A DNA stretch of 64,000 bases. Origin: Devosia submarina. GTDB lineage: Bacteria > Pseudomonadota > Alphaproteobacteria > Rhizobiales > Devosiaceae. A program made the translations under genes and the position numbers. The notes below the pieces were generated by a model that was not told the origin of the DNA, made no database searches, and was given only the letters and a program-made list of their open reading frames with translations. The stretch spans positions 370,591 through 434,590 of the forward strand of contig NZ_PYWB01000002.1 in assembly GCF_003056345.1 (NCBI RefSeq), in the 5' to 3' direction. Each line of letters opens with the position of its first letter. Position 1 is the first letter of the stretch. Positions 16,344 to 23,995 of this stretch are shown here, in pieces.

Positions 16344-17431
16344 GCCGAACCGGTGGTGATCTGGACGCTCGCCGGCGCGCCGAACTGATTGATGATCATG
16401 GGAATGGGAATGCACAGCATGGCGGCCACCAGCCACATGGGCCAGGCGCGCCAGTTGGAGACGATCACCGGCAAGAGAAACAGCGTGTAGTGGATCCAGC
16501 CCAGGGGCGAAGCCATGACCGCGCCAAGCAGGGCAAAGCTGCTGACCCGCATGATGTCGGGGCGCTTCCAAAGGGCCCAAGCGGCAAGGGCCAGGAGCAT
16601 GGCGGCGCTGAGGACAAGGCCCAGGCCTGAAATGCCGGCGCGGGCTGTGAAGCCGGAAATGGATGCATTGGTGAGGAACATGGCACGTTCGCCATCCGAG
16701 ATCACCAGTTCCAGCCATTGGCGGTAGATCTCGGGCCCGAAGAAGACGAGCGGGATGGCGCTGATCACGCCGGCAACGGCTATGGAAACAAGGCTTGGCT
16801 TGCGATAGCCCGCCAGAAACAGCAGTACTGGCCAAACCAGAAAATTGGGCTTCATGGCGATCACGAGCCCGATCAGCACGCCGGCCCATAGGGCCTGCCC
16901 GCGCTCCAGGAATAGCCAGGCCCCAACTGCAGCAAGCACCAGCGGAATATAGATCTGGCCCAGGTACAGGGTATCCCAGAAGCCTGCCAGCGCCGCAGCC
17001 CAGATGATCAGCACGGCGGCGGCAGGGCCCTGCGCGTAGCGCCAGACCATGAGGGCTATGGTCGCGGCATAAAGGGCAATGGAAATCCAGGACCAGACGC
17101 GGAAGCTTAGGTCCTCCGGCGCCCAATCAAAGGCCTGGAACAGGATCGCCGAAATTGGCGGATTGAGATTTGGATTCCAGGCTTCAAAGCCGGGGAAAAC
17201 CACATGGGGCGTAAGTGGGGGATAAATGCCGTAGGGGTTGAGCCCTTCGGCGGCAGCGCGGCCCGATGCCAGAAAGGCACCAAAATCCCATAGCCCATGC
17301 GGGGGCGCGACCCGTGGCCATTCTACCCAGATGACCCAGCAGGAAAAAATCGTCAGCAGCGCCGCGGCGGTCCAGAACAGCAGCTTGTCCGGCCTTTGAA
17401 CACCATCATACGTTGCTTTGACCTGGCTCAT
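16262..17431 (-). CDS. GT87 (DUF2029) polyprenyl-phosphate sugar glycosyltransferase
   Basis: A 389-residue polytopic membrane protein. GT87 features are the first-loop LWDFGAFLASGRAAAEGLNPY with a candidate catalytic Asp, NLNPPISAILFQ, YLGQIYIPL, MKPNFLVWP and SPLGWIHYTLFLLP. Family members such as PimE transfer mannose from polyprenyl-phosphate-mannose on the periplasmic side. Here it converges on the three GT-C-like genes and overlaps the last by 82 bp. It may add a sugar in the same glycan; the donor sugar cannot be read from sequence. A promoter probably lies in 17432-17605, which contains no other gene. Confidence 0.85.
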   Translation of the reverse strand: MSQVKATYDGVQRPDKLLFWTAAALLTIFSCWVIWVEWPRVAPPHGLWDFGAFLASGRAAAEGLNPYGIYPPLTPHVVFPGFEAWNPNLNPPISAILFQAFDWAPEDLSFRVWSWISIALYAATIALMVWRYAQGPAAAVLIIWAAALAGFWDTLYLGQIYIPLVLAAVGAWLFLERGQALWAGVLIGLVIAMKPNFLVWPVLLFLAGYRKPSLVSIAVAGVISAIPLVFFGPEIYRQWLELVISDGERAMFLTNASISGFTARAGISGLGLVLSAAMLLALAAWALWKRPDIMRVSSFALLGAVMASPLGWIHYTLFLLPVIVSNWRAWPMWLVAAMLCIPIPMIINQFGAPASVQITTGSAYGWALVLCLLTLLVFKRPSVEDGLRT

Positions 17432-17605
17432 GGGCTCTCCTCGATAGGGCAGTTGCGCAAAAACGGCGCCAGAACGGCGCCGCCTGCCCTATCAACGATC
17501 AAAGCATCGCTTTGCTCCCGCGTGCAATGGCGGACTAGCGTGCGAAGGGTGCATGGCCGAAGCTCCGCCTAGCCAGCGGATGCCACTTCCAGAGGGTAAT
17601 GCCGC

Positions 17606-17977
17606 CTATTTGCGGGTGCGCTCGGCGTCGATTTCGCCCGATGTGCCATAGCGGGGCGCCTGTTCCTGGTTGGCGTCGTATTGCACTTCGGCCGCCGTGT
17701 CGGTCTTGCCGACAAGTGACACGCTTGCCCCCGCCACTGGCTTGGACCGGGTGGTTTCAAAATTGGGCAGCACCGCTTCGAGGCGATCAAGGGTTTCGCC
17801 CACGCGGCGCGCCACTTCGGGATCGAAGCGGTGGTCGATGGAGGTGCGCTCATAATCGCGCAATTGCTCGGTAGTCACGCCTGCTTCGGCAGCAAAGGCG
17901 TCGGGATCGATGCCCAATGCCAGGCGCCTGTTGTGGTCGCCCTTGGGCTGGCGTTCGGTCGGGATTTCATTGGCCAT
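17606..17977 (-). CDS. Small protein with XRE-like helix-turn-helix segment
   Basis: A 123-residue hydrophilic protein. Residues about 20-70 (LGIDPDAFAAEAGVTTEQLR, then DYERTS...PEVARRVGETLDRLEAVL) resemble the Cro/XRE helix-turn-helix pattern, in which an AxxAGVTxxQLxxYE core is typical. The C-terminal half is low-complexity and polar. It may be a small DNA-binding regulator or a derived stress protein. It is followed by nothing obvious and preceded by two small minus-strand genes with which it may be co-transcribed. The helix-turn-helix call is by pattern only. Confidence 0.65.
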   Translation of the reverse strand: MANEIPTERQPKGDHNRRLALGIDPDAFAAEAGVTTEQLRDYERTSIDHRFDPEVARRVGETLDRLEAVLPNFETTRSKPVAGASVSLVGKTDTAAEVQYDANQEQAPRYGTSGEIDAERTRK

Positions 17978-18060
17978 TGCTTGATCTCCAGCGCCATTCT
18001 TATTGAGGAGGCGTTCAGCGGTTGCCAGCGGAGCAAGGCTCCGCCGGCCGTTGTCTGCTT

Positions 18061-18264
18061 TTAGCTCTTTTCGCGAGGGTTGTGGGTGTGGTGCGTGTCG
18101 CCCACCCCGCCGCCGCTCGATACATCCGATTGGGGGCCATTGGTTGGCTGGCCGGGCTCAGGGCCGCGGCCTTCCGTCGGATCTGGCAGGTCAGGCCGCT
18201 GGTGGCTGCTGCCGGGTCCGCCGTGATGGCGGTTGGATTGTTCGATCTTATCAGAAGTAGACAT
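18061..18264 (-). CDS. Small Pro/Gly/His-rich disordered protein
   Basis: A 67-residue polar protein (MSTSDKIEQSNRHHGGPGSS...) lacking any hydrophobic core; it is rich in Gly, Pro, His and Ser and expected to be intrinsically disordered. An AGGTGA element sits just upstream of its ATG. No function is recognised. It lies six bases after the similarly disordered 62-residue gene, which supports a shared transcript. Plus-strand frames over the same DNA are Arg-rich and look like shadows. Confidence 0.55.
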   Translation of the reverse strand: MSTSDKIEQSNRHHGGPGSSHQRPDLPDPTEGRGPEPGQPTNGPQSDVSSGGGVGDTHHTHNPREKS

Positions 18265-18270
18265 GATGGA

Positions 18271-18459
18271 TCACCTGTCCTGCTGCAAACCCTGATTGGT
18301 GGTGTTTTGCTTGCTGTTGCCCTGCTGACCCTGCTGATCGTAGTTGCGATCGCCCTGGCCGCCCGAGGCACTGGCCTGCTTGGGATCAAGGTGGTCATTG
18401 CCGCCCGTTCCCTTTGGGCTACGGTTCTGCGGTGGAATGGGGGGTAGGTGTTTTGACAT
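18271..18459 (-). CDS. Small Gln/Asn/Gly-rich disordered protein
   Basis: A 62-residue protein beginning MSKHLPPIPPQNRSPKGTGG and continuing with Gln-, Asn- and Gly-rich sequence without predicted secondary structure. AAGGAG lies eight bases ahead of the ATG at 18459; the longer upstream extension of the frame lacks such a site. Small proteins with this kind of N-terminus recur in rhizobial-type genomes to my recollection, but I know of no function. Probably the first gene of the small minus-strand transcript running to 17606. Confidence 0.6.
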   Translation of the reverse strand: MSKHLPPIPPQNRSPKGTGGNDHLDPKQASASGGQGDRNYDQQGQQGNSKQNTTNQGLQQDR

Positions 18460-18629
18460 GGTCGAACTCCTTCTGCGGCGTAAACCATGCGGCAAGCGCT
18501 CCCGTTCCCATAAAGTGATCAGGTTTATTTGAGCTTGCCCGGGGTTAAAGCGCATTAACCGGTGGCGATAATGGAACGGGATTGGCCTGCCCTGCTTTGC
18601 CTTTGGAGAAGAAAAAAGCGAGCACCGCC

Positions 18630-18803
18630 ATGGCCGAACACGAGCAAGAAGCCTTCAAGGAACCCGCCGATCCAAGCGTCAATCCGCCTGACAGCGCAAC
18701 CAACAGCGCGGCGGGCCTGCTGCCCGTCTTCGCTATCCTTCTGGTTGTTCTCGCCATCGCTGCCATTGTTGTCGTCGTGATGATTTCCGGCGCGACCCGA
18801 TGA
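18630..18803 (+). CDS. Small single-span membrane protein coupled to type II NADH dehydrogenase
   Basis: A 57-residue protein with a polar N-terminus (MAEHEQEAFKEPADPSVN) and one long C-terminal membrane helix (about residues 30-53, Val/Ile/Ala/Leu-rich). The ATG is chosen because it begins the acidic, clearly protein-like segment and its TGA overlaps the ndh ATG. Coupling to ndh suggests a role near the membrane-bound dehydrogenase, for example as a small accessory subunit, but this is inference from position only. Confidence 0.6.
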   Translation: MAEHEQEAFKEPADPSVNPPDSATNSAAGLLPVFAILLVVLAIAAIVVVVMISGATR

Positions 18804-20026
18804 GGATTGTTGTGGTCGGGGGCGGCTTTGGCGGCTTGGCCTGTGCCAAGGCGCTGGGCAATTCGCCTCATCAGGTGTTGGTGATCGACAAGAAGAACTT
18901 CAATCTGTTCCAGCCGCTTCTTTATCAGGTAGCAACGGGAGCGCTTTCGCCGGCCGACATTGCCGAGCCGATCCGTCGCGTGTTCAAGAAATATCGCAAT
19001 ATTTCTACGGTAATGGCAGAGGTCGAGCGGGTCGACACAGCTACAAGCCATGTGGTGACCAGTGACGGCCGCCAATATCCTTATGATGTGCTCATCCTCG
19101 CCACAGGATCGCGCTACAGCTATTTCGGGCATGACGACTGGGCGCAGCATGCCACAAGCCTCAAGACGGTGGAGGATGCGCGGCTGATCCGAACGCGCCT
19201 TTTGACGGCGTTCGAGCGGGCCGAAAAGAGCACCGATCCAGAGGAGCAGCGCCGCCTTACCACGACGGTGGTGATCGGCGGCGGGCCGACAGGCGTTGAA
19301 ATGGCCGGGGCCATAGCCGAGCTTGGCCGCTGGACGCTTGAGGGCGAGTTCCGCAACATCAATCCGAGTTCGGCTCGCGTGATCCTCGTGGAAGGTGGCC
19401 AGCGGCTGCTTGGGCAGTTCCCAGAGAAGCTGGCCCTTTACGCACAGCGGGAGCTGGAAAATCTGGGCGTTGAAATCTGGCTCAAGCGGCGAGTGACGGA
19501 GATGGACGCCAGTGGCGTGCGGGTCGATGATGAGCGTGTTCCGGCCGGCACCATTGTCTGGGGCGCGGGTGTAACGGCAACGCCGGCGGCGCAATGGCTC
19601 GGTCTCGAGACCGATCGCACCGGGCGCATTCCAGTGGAAGCCGATCTGTCCGTGGTCGGCTTTCCCGGCATATACGCGCTGGGCGATATCACGGCCTTTA
19701 CCCAGGACGACAAGTTCCTGCCTGGGCTTGCGCAGGTGGCCAAGCAGCAGGGCCGCCATCTTGGCGAAGGCTTGCGCTCAGCGACCGAGCCGGGGCAGAA
19801 GCTGGCTCCGTTCCGCTACCATGACCGAGGCAATACGGCCGTGATCGGGCGTCATGCGGCCATTTTCGACTTTGGCCGCCATCGCATGAAGGGGCGGCTC
19901 GCCTGGCTCCTTTGGGCAATCGTGCATGTTTATCTTCTGGTGAATGCCGAAAAGCGCGCGCTGGTTAGCCTGCAATGGCTCTGGCGCTATATCACCAAGG
20001 CTCGCGGCGTGCGGCTGATACCGTAA
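18800..20026 (+). CDS. ndh: Type II NADH:quinone oxidoreductase (NDH-2)
   Basis: A 408-residue non-proton-pumping NADH dehydrogenase that passes electrons from NADH to quinone through FAD at the inner face of the membrane. It has the N-terminal FAD dinucleotide fold VVVGGGFGGLACAKAL, the quinone-side segment NLFQPLLYQVATGALSPADI, a second NAD-binding GGGPTGVEMAGAIAEL and the FAD-contact ALGDITAF. A hydrophobic C-terminal stretch (LAWLLWAIVHVYLLVNA) is the likely membrane anchor. The length matches the family. It is coupled to a small membrane protein by an ATGA overlap. Confidence 0.93.
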   Translation: MRIVVVGGGFGGLACAKALGNSPHQVLVIDKKNFNLFQPLLYQVATGALSPADIAEPIRRVFKKYRNISTVMAEVERVDTATSHVVTSDGRQYPYDVLILATGSRYSYFGHDDWAQHATSLKTVEDARLIRTRLLTAFERAEKSTDPEEQRRLTTTVVIGGGPTGVEMAGAIAELGRWTLEGEFRNINPSSARVILVEGGQRLLGQFPEKLALYAQRELENLGVEIWLKRRVTEMDASGVRVDDERVPAGTIVWGAGVTATPAAQWLGLETDRTGRIPVEADLSVVGFPGIYALGDITAFTQDDKFLPGLAQVAKQQGRHLGEGLRSATEPGQKLAPFRYHDRGNTAVIGRHAAIFDFGRHRMKGRLAWLLWAIVHVYLLVNAEKRALVSLQWLWRYITKARGVRLIP

Positions 20027-20039
20027 AGGCGCATGAAAA

Positions 20040-20069
20040 CGCCTGGCCCCAAACATGGTTGGCCAGGCG
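20040..20069 (+). terminator. Stem-loop after ndh
   Basis: CGCCTGGCC pairs perfectly with GGCCAGGCG around a 12-base loop, 13 bases after the ndh stop. There is no T tract, so it may stabilise the 3' end or act with Rho and not as a classical intrinsic terminator. Confidence 0.5.
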
Positions 20070-20186
20070 AAGTGTGCACGGGATGCGCACCGCGGCGTGA
20101 CAGTGCAGTGCCCTAACTAGATATTCGGCGGCGCAGCTACAATTGATCTGGGATAGTCTGTCCCTGATCTGAAAAGCATGCGCTGC

Positions 20187-20531
20187 CTAGTTGCCGGCCT
20201 GGGCGAAGTAGGGGTTTTCCGGGAAGTCGCCGATCAGGCAATTGGCAAAGGCCCTGGTGCCTTCCCGGTATTCCAGGCGCTTGCAGGCTGCGCGGCGGTC
20301 GGCCTCGGGGAAGGACGCGACATAGGTGGCGCCGGGCCTCAGCGAAGCAATCGAGGGGTCGACAGCCGCCTGGCGCGTCGGAGCAGGCCGGATTGGCTGG
20401 GCCTGACGCACTATGGGCTGGGGTGCCGAGACGAGAGCAACGGACGAGGACCGAAGACTGCCCCTGTCCGATGTTGAAGCGCAGCCGGCAACAGCAAAGG
20501 CTGCGGCGATGAAAATCATGGTTTTGTGCAT
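20187..20531 (-). CDS. Small lipoprotein of unknown function
   Basis: A 114-residue protein beginning MHKTMIFIAAAFAVAGCAST, a signal sequence with lipobox AVAGC, so the mature protein is probably lipid-anchored at Cys16. The remainder is polar: a Pro/Gln-rich linker, then a possible small domain ending ANCLIGDFPENPYFAQAGN. A longer upstream frame exists but only the ATG at 20531 gives a proper signal peptide. It stands alone between ndh and dctD. No function recognised. Confidence 0.65.
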   Translation of the reverse strand: MHKTMIFIAAAFAVAGCASTSDRGSLRSSSVALVSAPQPIVRQAQPIRPAPTRQAAVDPSIASLRPGATYVASFPEADRRAACKRLEYREGTRAFANCLIGDFPENPYFAQAGN

Positions 20532-20603
20532 AATGTCTACCTCCGCTGGGCAAACCGCTGAATGTTTGGTTTGTTCCCGCGACCTCATCGATGATGTGCC
20601 GGG

Positions 20604-21956
20604 TTAGCGGCGGACACCCAGGCGCGCCATTTTTTCGCTCAGGGTTCGCCGGGGTACCTGAAGGGCGTCCACTACGGCTGCGATGGAGTCATTGTGGCGG
20701 GCAAGTTCGGTTTCAATCACATGCCGCTCATAGGCGGCCACGCGATCTGCCAGGCTGGCGCTGGAGGCAGCGGGTGGCTTGGCGCGGGTTCCCAGAATGG
20801 CCGCGAGGGAGCGGCCGGTGATGTCGAGGCCCAGGGCAAAGCGGTCGGCGGCGGCTTTGAGTTCGCGCACATTGCCGGGCCAGGAATGGGCAAGCAGGGC
20901 ATCGATATCGGCAGGATGAAGCGTTGGAACTGGCTTGTTGAAGCGTTGCGCCGCGAGCCCCAGGAAATGATGGAACAACAGCACGCAATCCTCGCCGCGC
21001 TGGCGCAGGGGCGCCAGGTGAATGGTGGCCATGTTGAGCCGGTAAAACAAATCGGCACGGAACCGGCCGGCTTCGCTTTCGGTGGCAAGGTCGATCTTGG
21101 CAGCGGCGATGATCCTGATATCGAGCGGGATCTGGCGATTGGAGCCGATGCGTTCAACCATGCGCTCCTGAACGACGCGGAGCACTTTTGCCTGGGCAAG
21201 CAGGGGCATGGATTCGATTTCATCAAGCAGAAGTGTGCCGCAATTGGCGTACTCGAACTTGCCCACGCGCTTTTCGCGCGCCGAGGTAAAGGCGCCGGCT
21301 TCGTGGCCAAAGAGTTCGGATTCGATCAGCTCAGCGGGGATGGCAGCGCAGTTGACTGCAACAAAGGGGCCATTGGCGCGTGGGGAAAAATCATGGAGGC
21401 ACCGGGCGACCACTTCCTTGCCGGTGCCGGTTTCACCCACAAGGATGACATCGGCGGGAATGGGGGCAAGATCGCGCACGGCGCGGCGGAGATCTTCCAT
21501 GATGGGAGACGAGCCCACGAGGCGCGTGGACAGTTCGGTATCGCCGCCATCGAGCCTACGGCGCAGTTCAGCAACTTCGCGCTTGAGCCGGGCCTGTTCG
21601 GCAGCGCGACGGATGGTTTGCACCAATTGGTCGGGCGCATAGGGTTTTTGGAGGAAATCGAAGGCCCCTCCGCGCATGGCCTCCACGGCCATGGGCACGT
21701 CGCCATGGCCGGTGATCAGGATCACTTCGGCGCTTAGGCTGCGCTCCTGCATGATGGGCAGCAGATCAAGGCCGGAGAGGCCGGGCATGCGTACATCCGA
21801 AAGGATCACTTGTGGGTGGATGGTGTCGAGCATGGCAAGGGCTTGGTCGGCGCTTTGTGCTGCGTGGGTCACGAAGCCGGACAGGCTCAGCCATTGCTCC
21901 AGCGCCGTGCGAACCATGTCCTCGTCATCAACAATCAAAACAACGGGCTTGGTCAT
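20604..21956 (-). CDS. dctD: DctD-type sigma-54-dependent response regulator
   Basis: A 450-residue NtrC-family activator. Receiver domain at residues 1-120 with phospho-acceptor Asp54 in ILSDVRMPG; AAA+ domain with Walker A GETGTGKE, Walker B GTLLLDEIESMP and arginine-finger region; C-terminal Fis-type helix-turn-helix (VVDALQVPRRTLSEKMARLG). The sigma-54 contact loop reads GAFTSA where most family members have GAFTGA. IESMP is characteristic of the DctD branch. The ATG overlaps the dctB stop (ATGA). The partner kinase and the adjacent sigma-54 promoter before tctC point to control of carboxylate uptake. Confidence 0.92.
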   Translation of the reverse strand: MTKPVVLIVDDEDMVRTALEQWLSLSGFVTHAAQSADQALAMLDTIHPQVILSDVRMPGLSGLDLLPIMQERSLSAEVILITGHGDVPMAVEAMRGGAFDFLQKPYAPDQLVQTIRRAAEQARLKREVAELRRRLDGGDTELSTRLVGSSPIMEDLRRAVRDLAPIPADVILVGETGTGKEVVARCLHDFSPRANGPFVAVNCAAIPAELIESELFGHEAGAFTSAREKRVGKFEYANCGTLLLDEIESMPLLAQAKVLRVVQERMVERIGSNRQIPLDIRIIAAAKIDLATESEAGRFRADLFYRLNMATIHLAPLRQRGEDCVLLFHHFLGLAAQRFNKPVPTLHPADIDALLAHSWPGNVRELKAAADRFALGLDITGRSLAAILGTRAKPPAASSASLADRVAAYERHVIETELARHNDSIAAVVDALQVPRRTLSEKMARLGVRR

Positions 21957-23812
21957 TGCGCAGCTTCCGGGGTCGGGAGGGAATGAGTGGCGAGAGGCAG
22001 GCGGACGGCAAAGGTGGAGCCCTCGCCTGGGCGACTATCGACGCTGATGGCACCGCCCAGATCGCGCACCAGGCCATAGGAGATGGAAAGCCCCAGGCCC
22101 AGGCCGCGCCCAGCTTCCTTGGTGGAATAAAAGGGATCAAAAACATTGCCGAGGGCAGTGGGCGCAATGCCCTCGCCGGTATCGCTTACCAGCAAGCTAA
22201 CCCAGCTATCTTGCTGGGCCAGGCTGATGGAGAGCACGCGAAGAGGGCTTTGTTCCATGGCGTCCACGGCGTTGGACAGGAGGTTGATCAGCACCTGTTC
22301 AAGGTGAACGGGATTGCCGCGGACAGTGATGGCATGGGGCAGCGGGGTGTAGTCGAGGTCGACGCTTTTGAGCTTGTGATCGAGCAGATCCAAAGCATTG
22401 GCTATGACGTGCCCTAGTTCGGCGTGCTGTGTTTCCGTGTTGGTCTGCTTGCGCGAGAAGGTCTTGAGATGAGCGGTTAGCGCAGCGAGGCGATCGACGA
22501 CCTTGTCCATGGTATCAAGGGTAGCAGCGATCGCGGGCTCCTGCCGCTGGGACGCGAGCAGCCTAGCGCTTGCCAAATGGGTGGTGAGGGCAGCAACAGG
22601 CTGGCTGATTTCGTGGGCGACGCCGGCAAGAGCCTGGCCAAGGCTCGCCAGCTTGGCCGCTTGCACCAGGCTGTATTGAGCTTCCTGCTGGGCTTTTTCA
22701 GCCTTGATGCGCTCTGCGATTTCAGCGCGCAAGGCTTCGTTGAGGATATGGAGATCCTCCGTGCGCTCGGCGACACGTTGCTCGAGACGGTCATGTTCGG
22801 CAAGGCGCTGGGCAACAAAGCGCTGGCGTTGCAGGACGAGTATGGCGAGCAGGAGGAGGGCTGCGGCGGCCAGTGATGCCGCGGCTGCGGCAATCGCGGC
22901 GTCGCGGAACAGGGGGGCTGTGGGGGTGAACGAGACCAGGCGCCAGCCTTGAGCGGGCAGGCGTCGTTCGTCGACCAGAAAGCCACCTTCGGTGTCGGGA
23001 TCACCGCCATCCAGGGTGGCAAAGGGGCGGTCGTGCGATCGCCATTGCTCCACGGCGACCGGCTTGGAAAGGAGTGTCCCCTCTCCATAGCGGCGCTCGG
23101 CGTTGATCCGCTCGCGCGTGCCGGGGCTTAGCGTGGTGAAAGGGCGATAGCGCCAGTCCGGGCGGGTGGAAAGGATAACAACATTGTTGTCGTCAACAAT
23201 GACGATCAACTCGCCCGAGAGCCACCAATTGGCTTCTATTTCCCCCAAATTGATCTTGGTGACGGCGACGCCAAGCGGCCCATCAGGGCCGTCGATGCGG
23301 CGAGCCAGGAAGTAACCGGCCACGCCCGTGACGTTTCCGATGGCGTAGAACTTGGCACTGCCACTGCGCATGGCTTGCTCGAAATAGGGCCGATAGCCCA
23401 GGTTTTCGCCGACAAAGCTGTCATAGGCCCACCAATTAGAGGCGGCGATCACTTCGCCATTGGTGGCCATGATGAAGAGCTCGCTCGCTCCGGCATTATT
23501 GTTCAGGCGGGACAGAAAGGCGTTGGCGGTTTCTCGGGTCTCCCTGTCGTCGGGGTGTTCAAGAACGGCTCGAGCTTCGGCGGCAAGGGCAATGGATGAA
23601 GGGAGATAATGATAGCGGTCGATAATCGCGGCGAGCGTGCGATCAAAGAGGGCGAGGCGTCGTTCGGCTTGTTGGCCCGCATTGGCCATGGCTCCGTTCA
23701 GGGCCAGCTCGAACGCAAGCCAGCCCATTGCAGCCACAAGCGCCAAAGCCATTGCGCCCAAAGCGAAATGGCGACGCTTCACAAGATCACGAACTGCAAA
23801 ATGCCCCGGCAC
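21953..23812 (-). CDS. dctB: DctB-type sensor histidine kinase
   Basis: A 619-residue membrane kinase. A first membrane segment (about residues 17-36), a periplasmic region of roughly 250 residues typical of DctB double-PAS sensors, a second membrane segment (AAAAASLAAAALLLLAILVLQ), a short coiled coil, then the kinase core: H-box GVAHEISQPVAAL, N-box LINLLSNAVDAM, G1 DTGEGI and G2 GLGLGLSISYG. The GTG start at 23812 is preceded by AGGGGAGAG. Known DctB proteins sense C4-dicarboxylates; here the linked transporter is of the tricarboxylate type, so the ligand may differ. A palindromic DctD-like site lies just upstream of its Shine-Dalgarno. Confidence 0.92.
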   Translation of the reverse strand: MPGHFAVRDLVKRRHFALGAMALALVAAMGWLAFELALNGAMANAGQQAERRLALFDRTLAAIIDRYHYLPSSIALAAEARAVLEHPDDRETRETANAFLSRLNNNAGASELFIMATNGEVIAASNWWAYDSFVGENLGYRPYFEQAMRSGSAKFYAIGNVTGVAGYFLARRIDGPDGPLGVAVTKINLGEIEANWWLSGELIVIVDDNNVVILSTRPDWRYRPFTTLSPGTRERINAERRYGEGTLLSKPVAVEQWRSHDRPFATLDGGDPDTEGGFLVDERRLPAQGWRLVSFTPTAPLFRDAAIAAAAASLAAAALLLLAILVLQRQRFVAQRLAEHDRLEQRVAERTEDLHILNEALRAEIAERIKAEKAQQEAQYSLVQAAKLASLGQALAGVAHEISQPVAALTTHLASARLLASQRQEPAIAATLDTMDKVVDRLAALTAHLKTFSRKQTNTETQHAELGHVIANALDLLDHKLKSVDLDYTPLPHAITVRGNPVHLEQVLINLLSNAVDAMEQSPLRVLSISLAQQDSWVSLLVSDTGEGIAPTALGNVFDPFYSTKEAGRGLGLGLSISYGLVRDLGGAISVDSRPGEGSTFAVRLPLATHSLPTPEAAQ

Positions 23813-23824
23813 TCACTCTCCCCT

Positions 23825-23838
23825 GGCAAGAAATTGCC
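23825..23838. promoter_or_regulatory. Candidate DctD upstream activating site 1
   Basis: GGCAAGAAATTGCC is an inverted repeat (GGCAA, 4-base spacer, TTGCC). Its centre is 33 bp from that of site 2, about three helical turns. It lies between the divergent dctB and tctC genes and only a few bases ahead of the dctB Shine-Dalgarno, so binding could also affect dctB. Confidence 0.7.
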
Positions 23839-23857
23839 CCGACCTACCGCGCCAGTT

Positions 23858-23871
23858 GGCAAGATCTTGCC
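23858..23871. promoter_or_regulatory. Candidate DctD upstream activating site 2
   Basis: GGCAAGATCTTGCC is a perfect 14-bp palindrome sharing both half sites with site 1. It is centred about 63 bp upstream of the -24 element before tctC, a suitable distance for an enhancer-binding protein such as DctD. Confidence 0.72.
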
Positions 23872-23923
23872 CTGAGGTGCTAGCACGTTGCAACGAGTGT
23901 GCATACCTGCCTTGCGTTTTAGG

Positions 23924-23942
23924 TCTGGCATGCTGTTTGCAA
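23924..23942 (+). promoter_or_regulatory. Sigma-54 promoter of tctCBA
   Basis: TCTGGCATGCTGTTTGCAA contains the -24 GG (23927-23928) and -12 GC (23939-23940) with the required ten-base spacing, and matches TGGCA-N7-TGCA closely. It lies 54 bases upstream of the tctC ATG and downstream of two palindromes. A sigma-54 activator, DctD, is encoded next door. Confidence 0.85.
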
Positions 23943-23995
23943 TGGCAAGGGATAGGTGCGGCAGAAGTCCGCGCCATTTCGTCGGGAGGACAATA

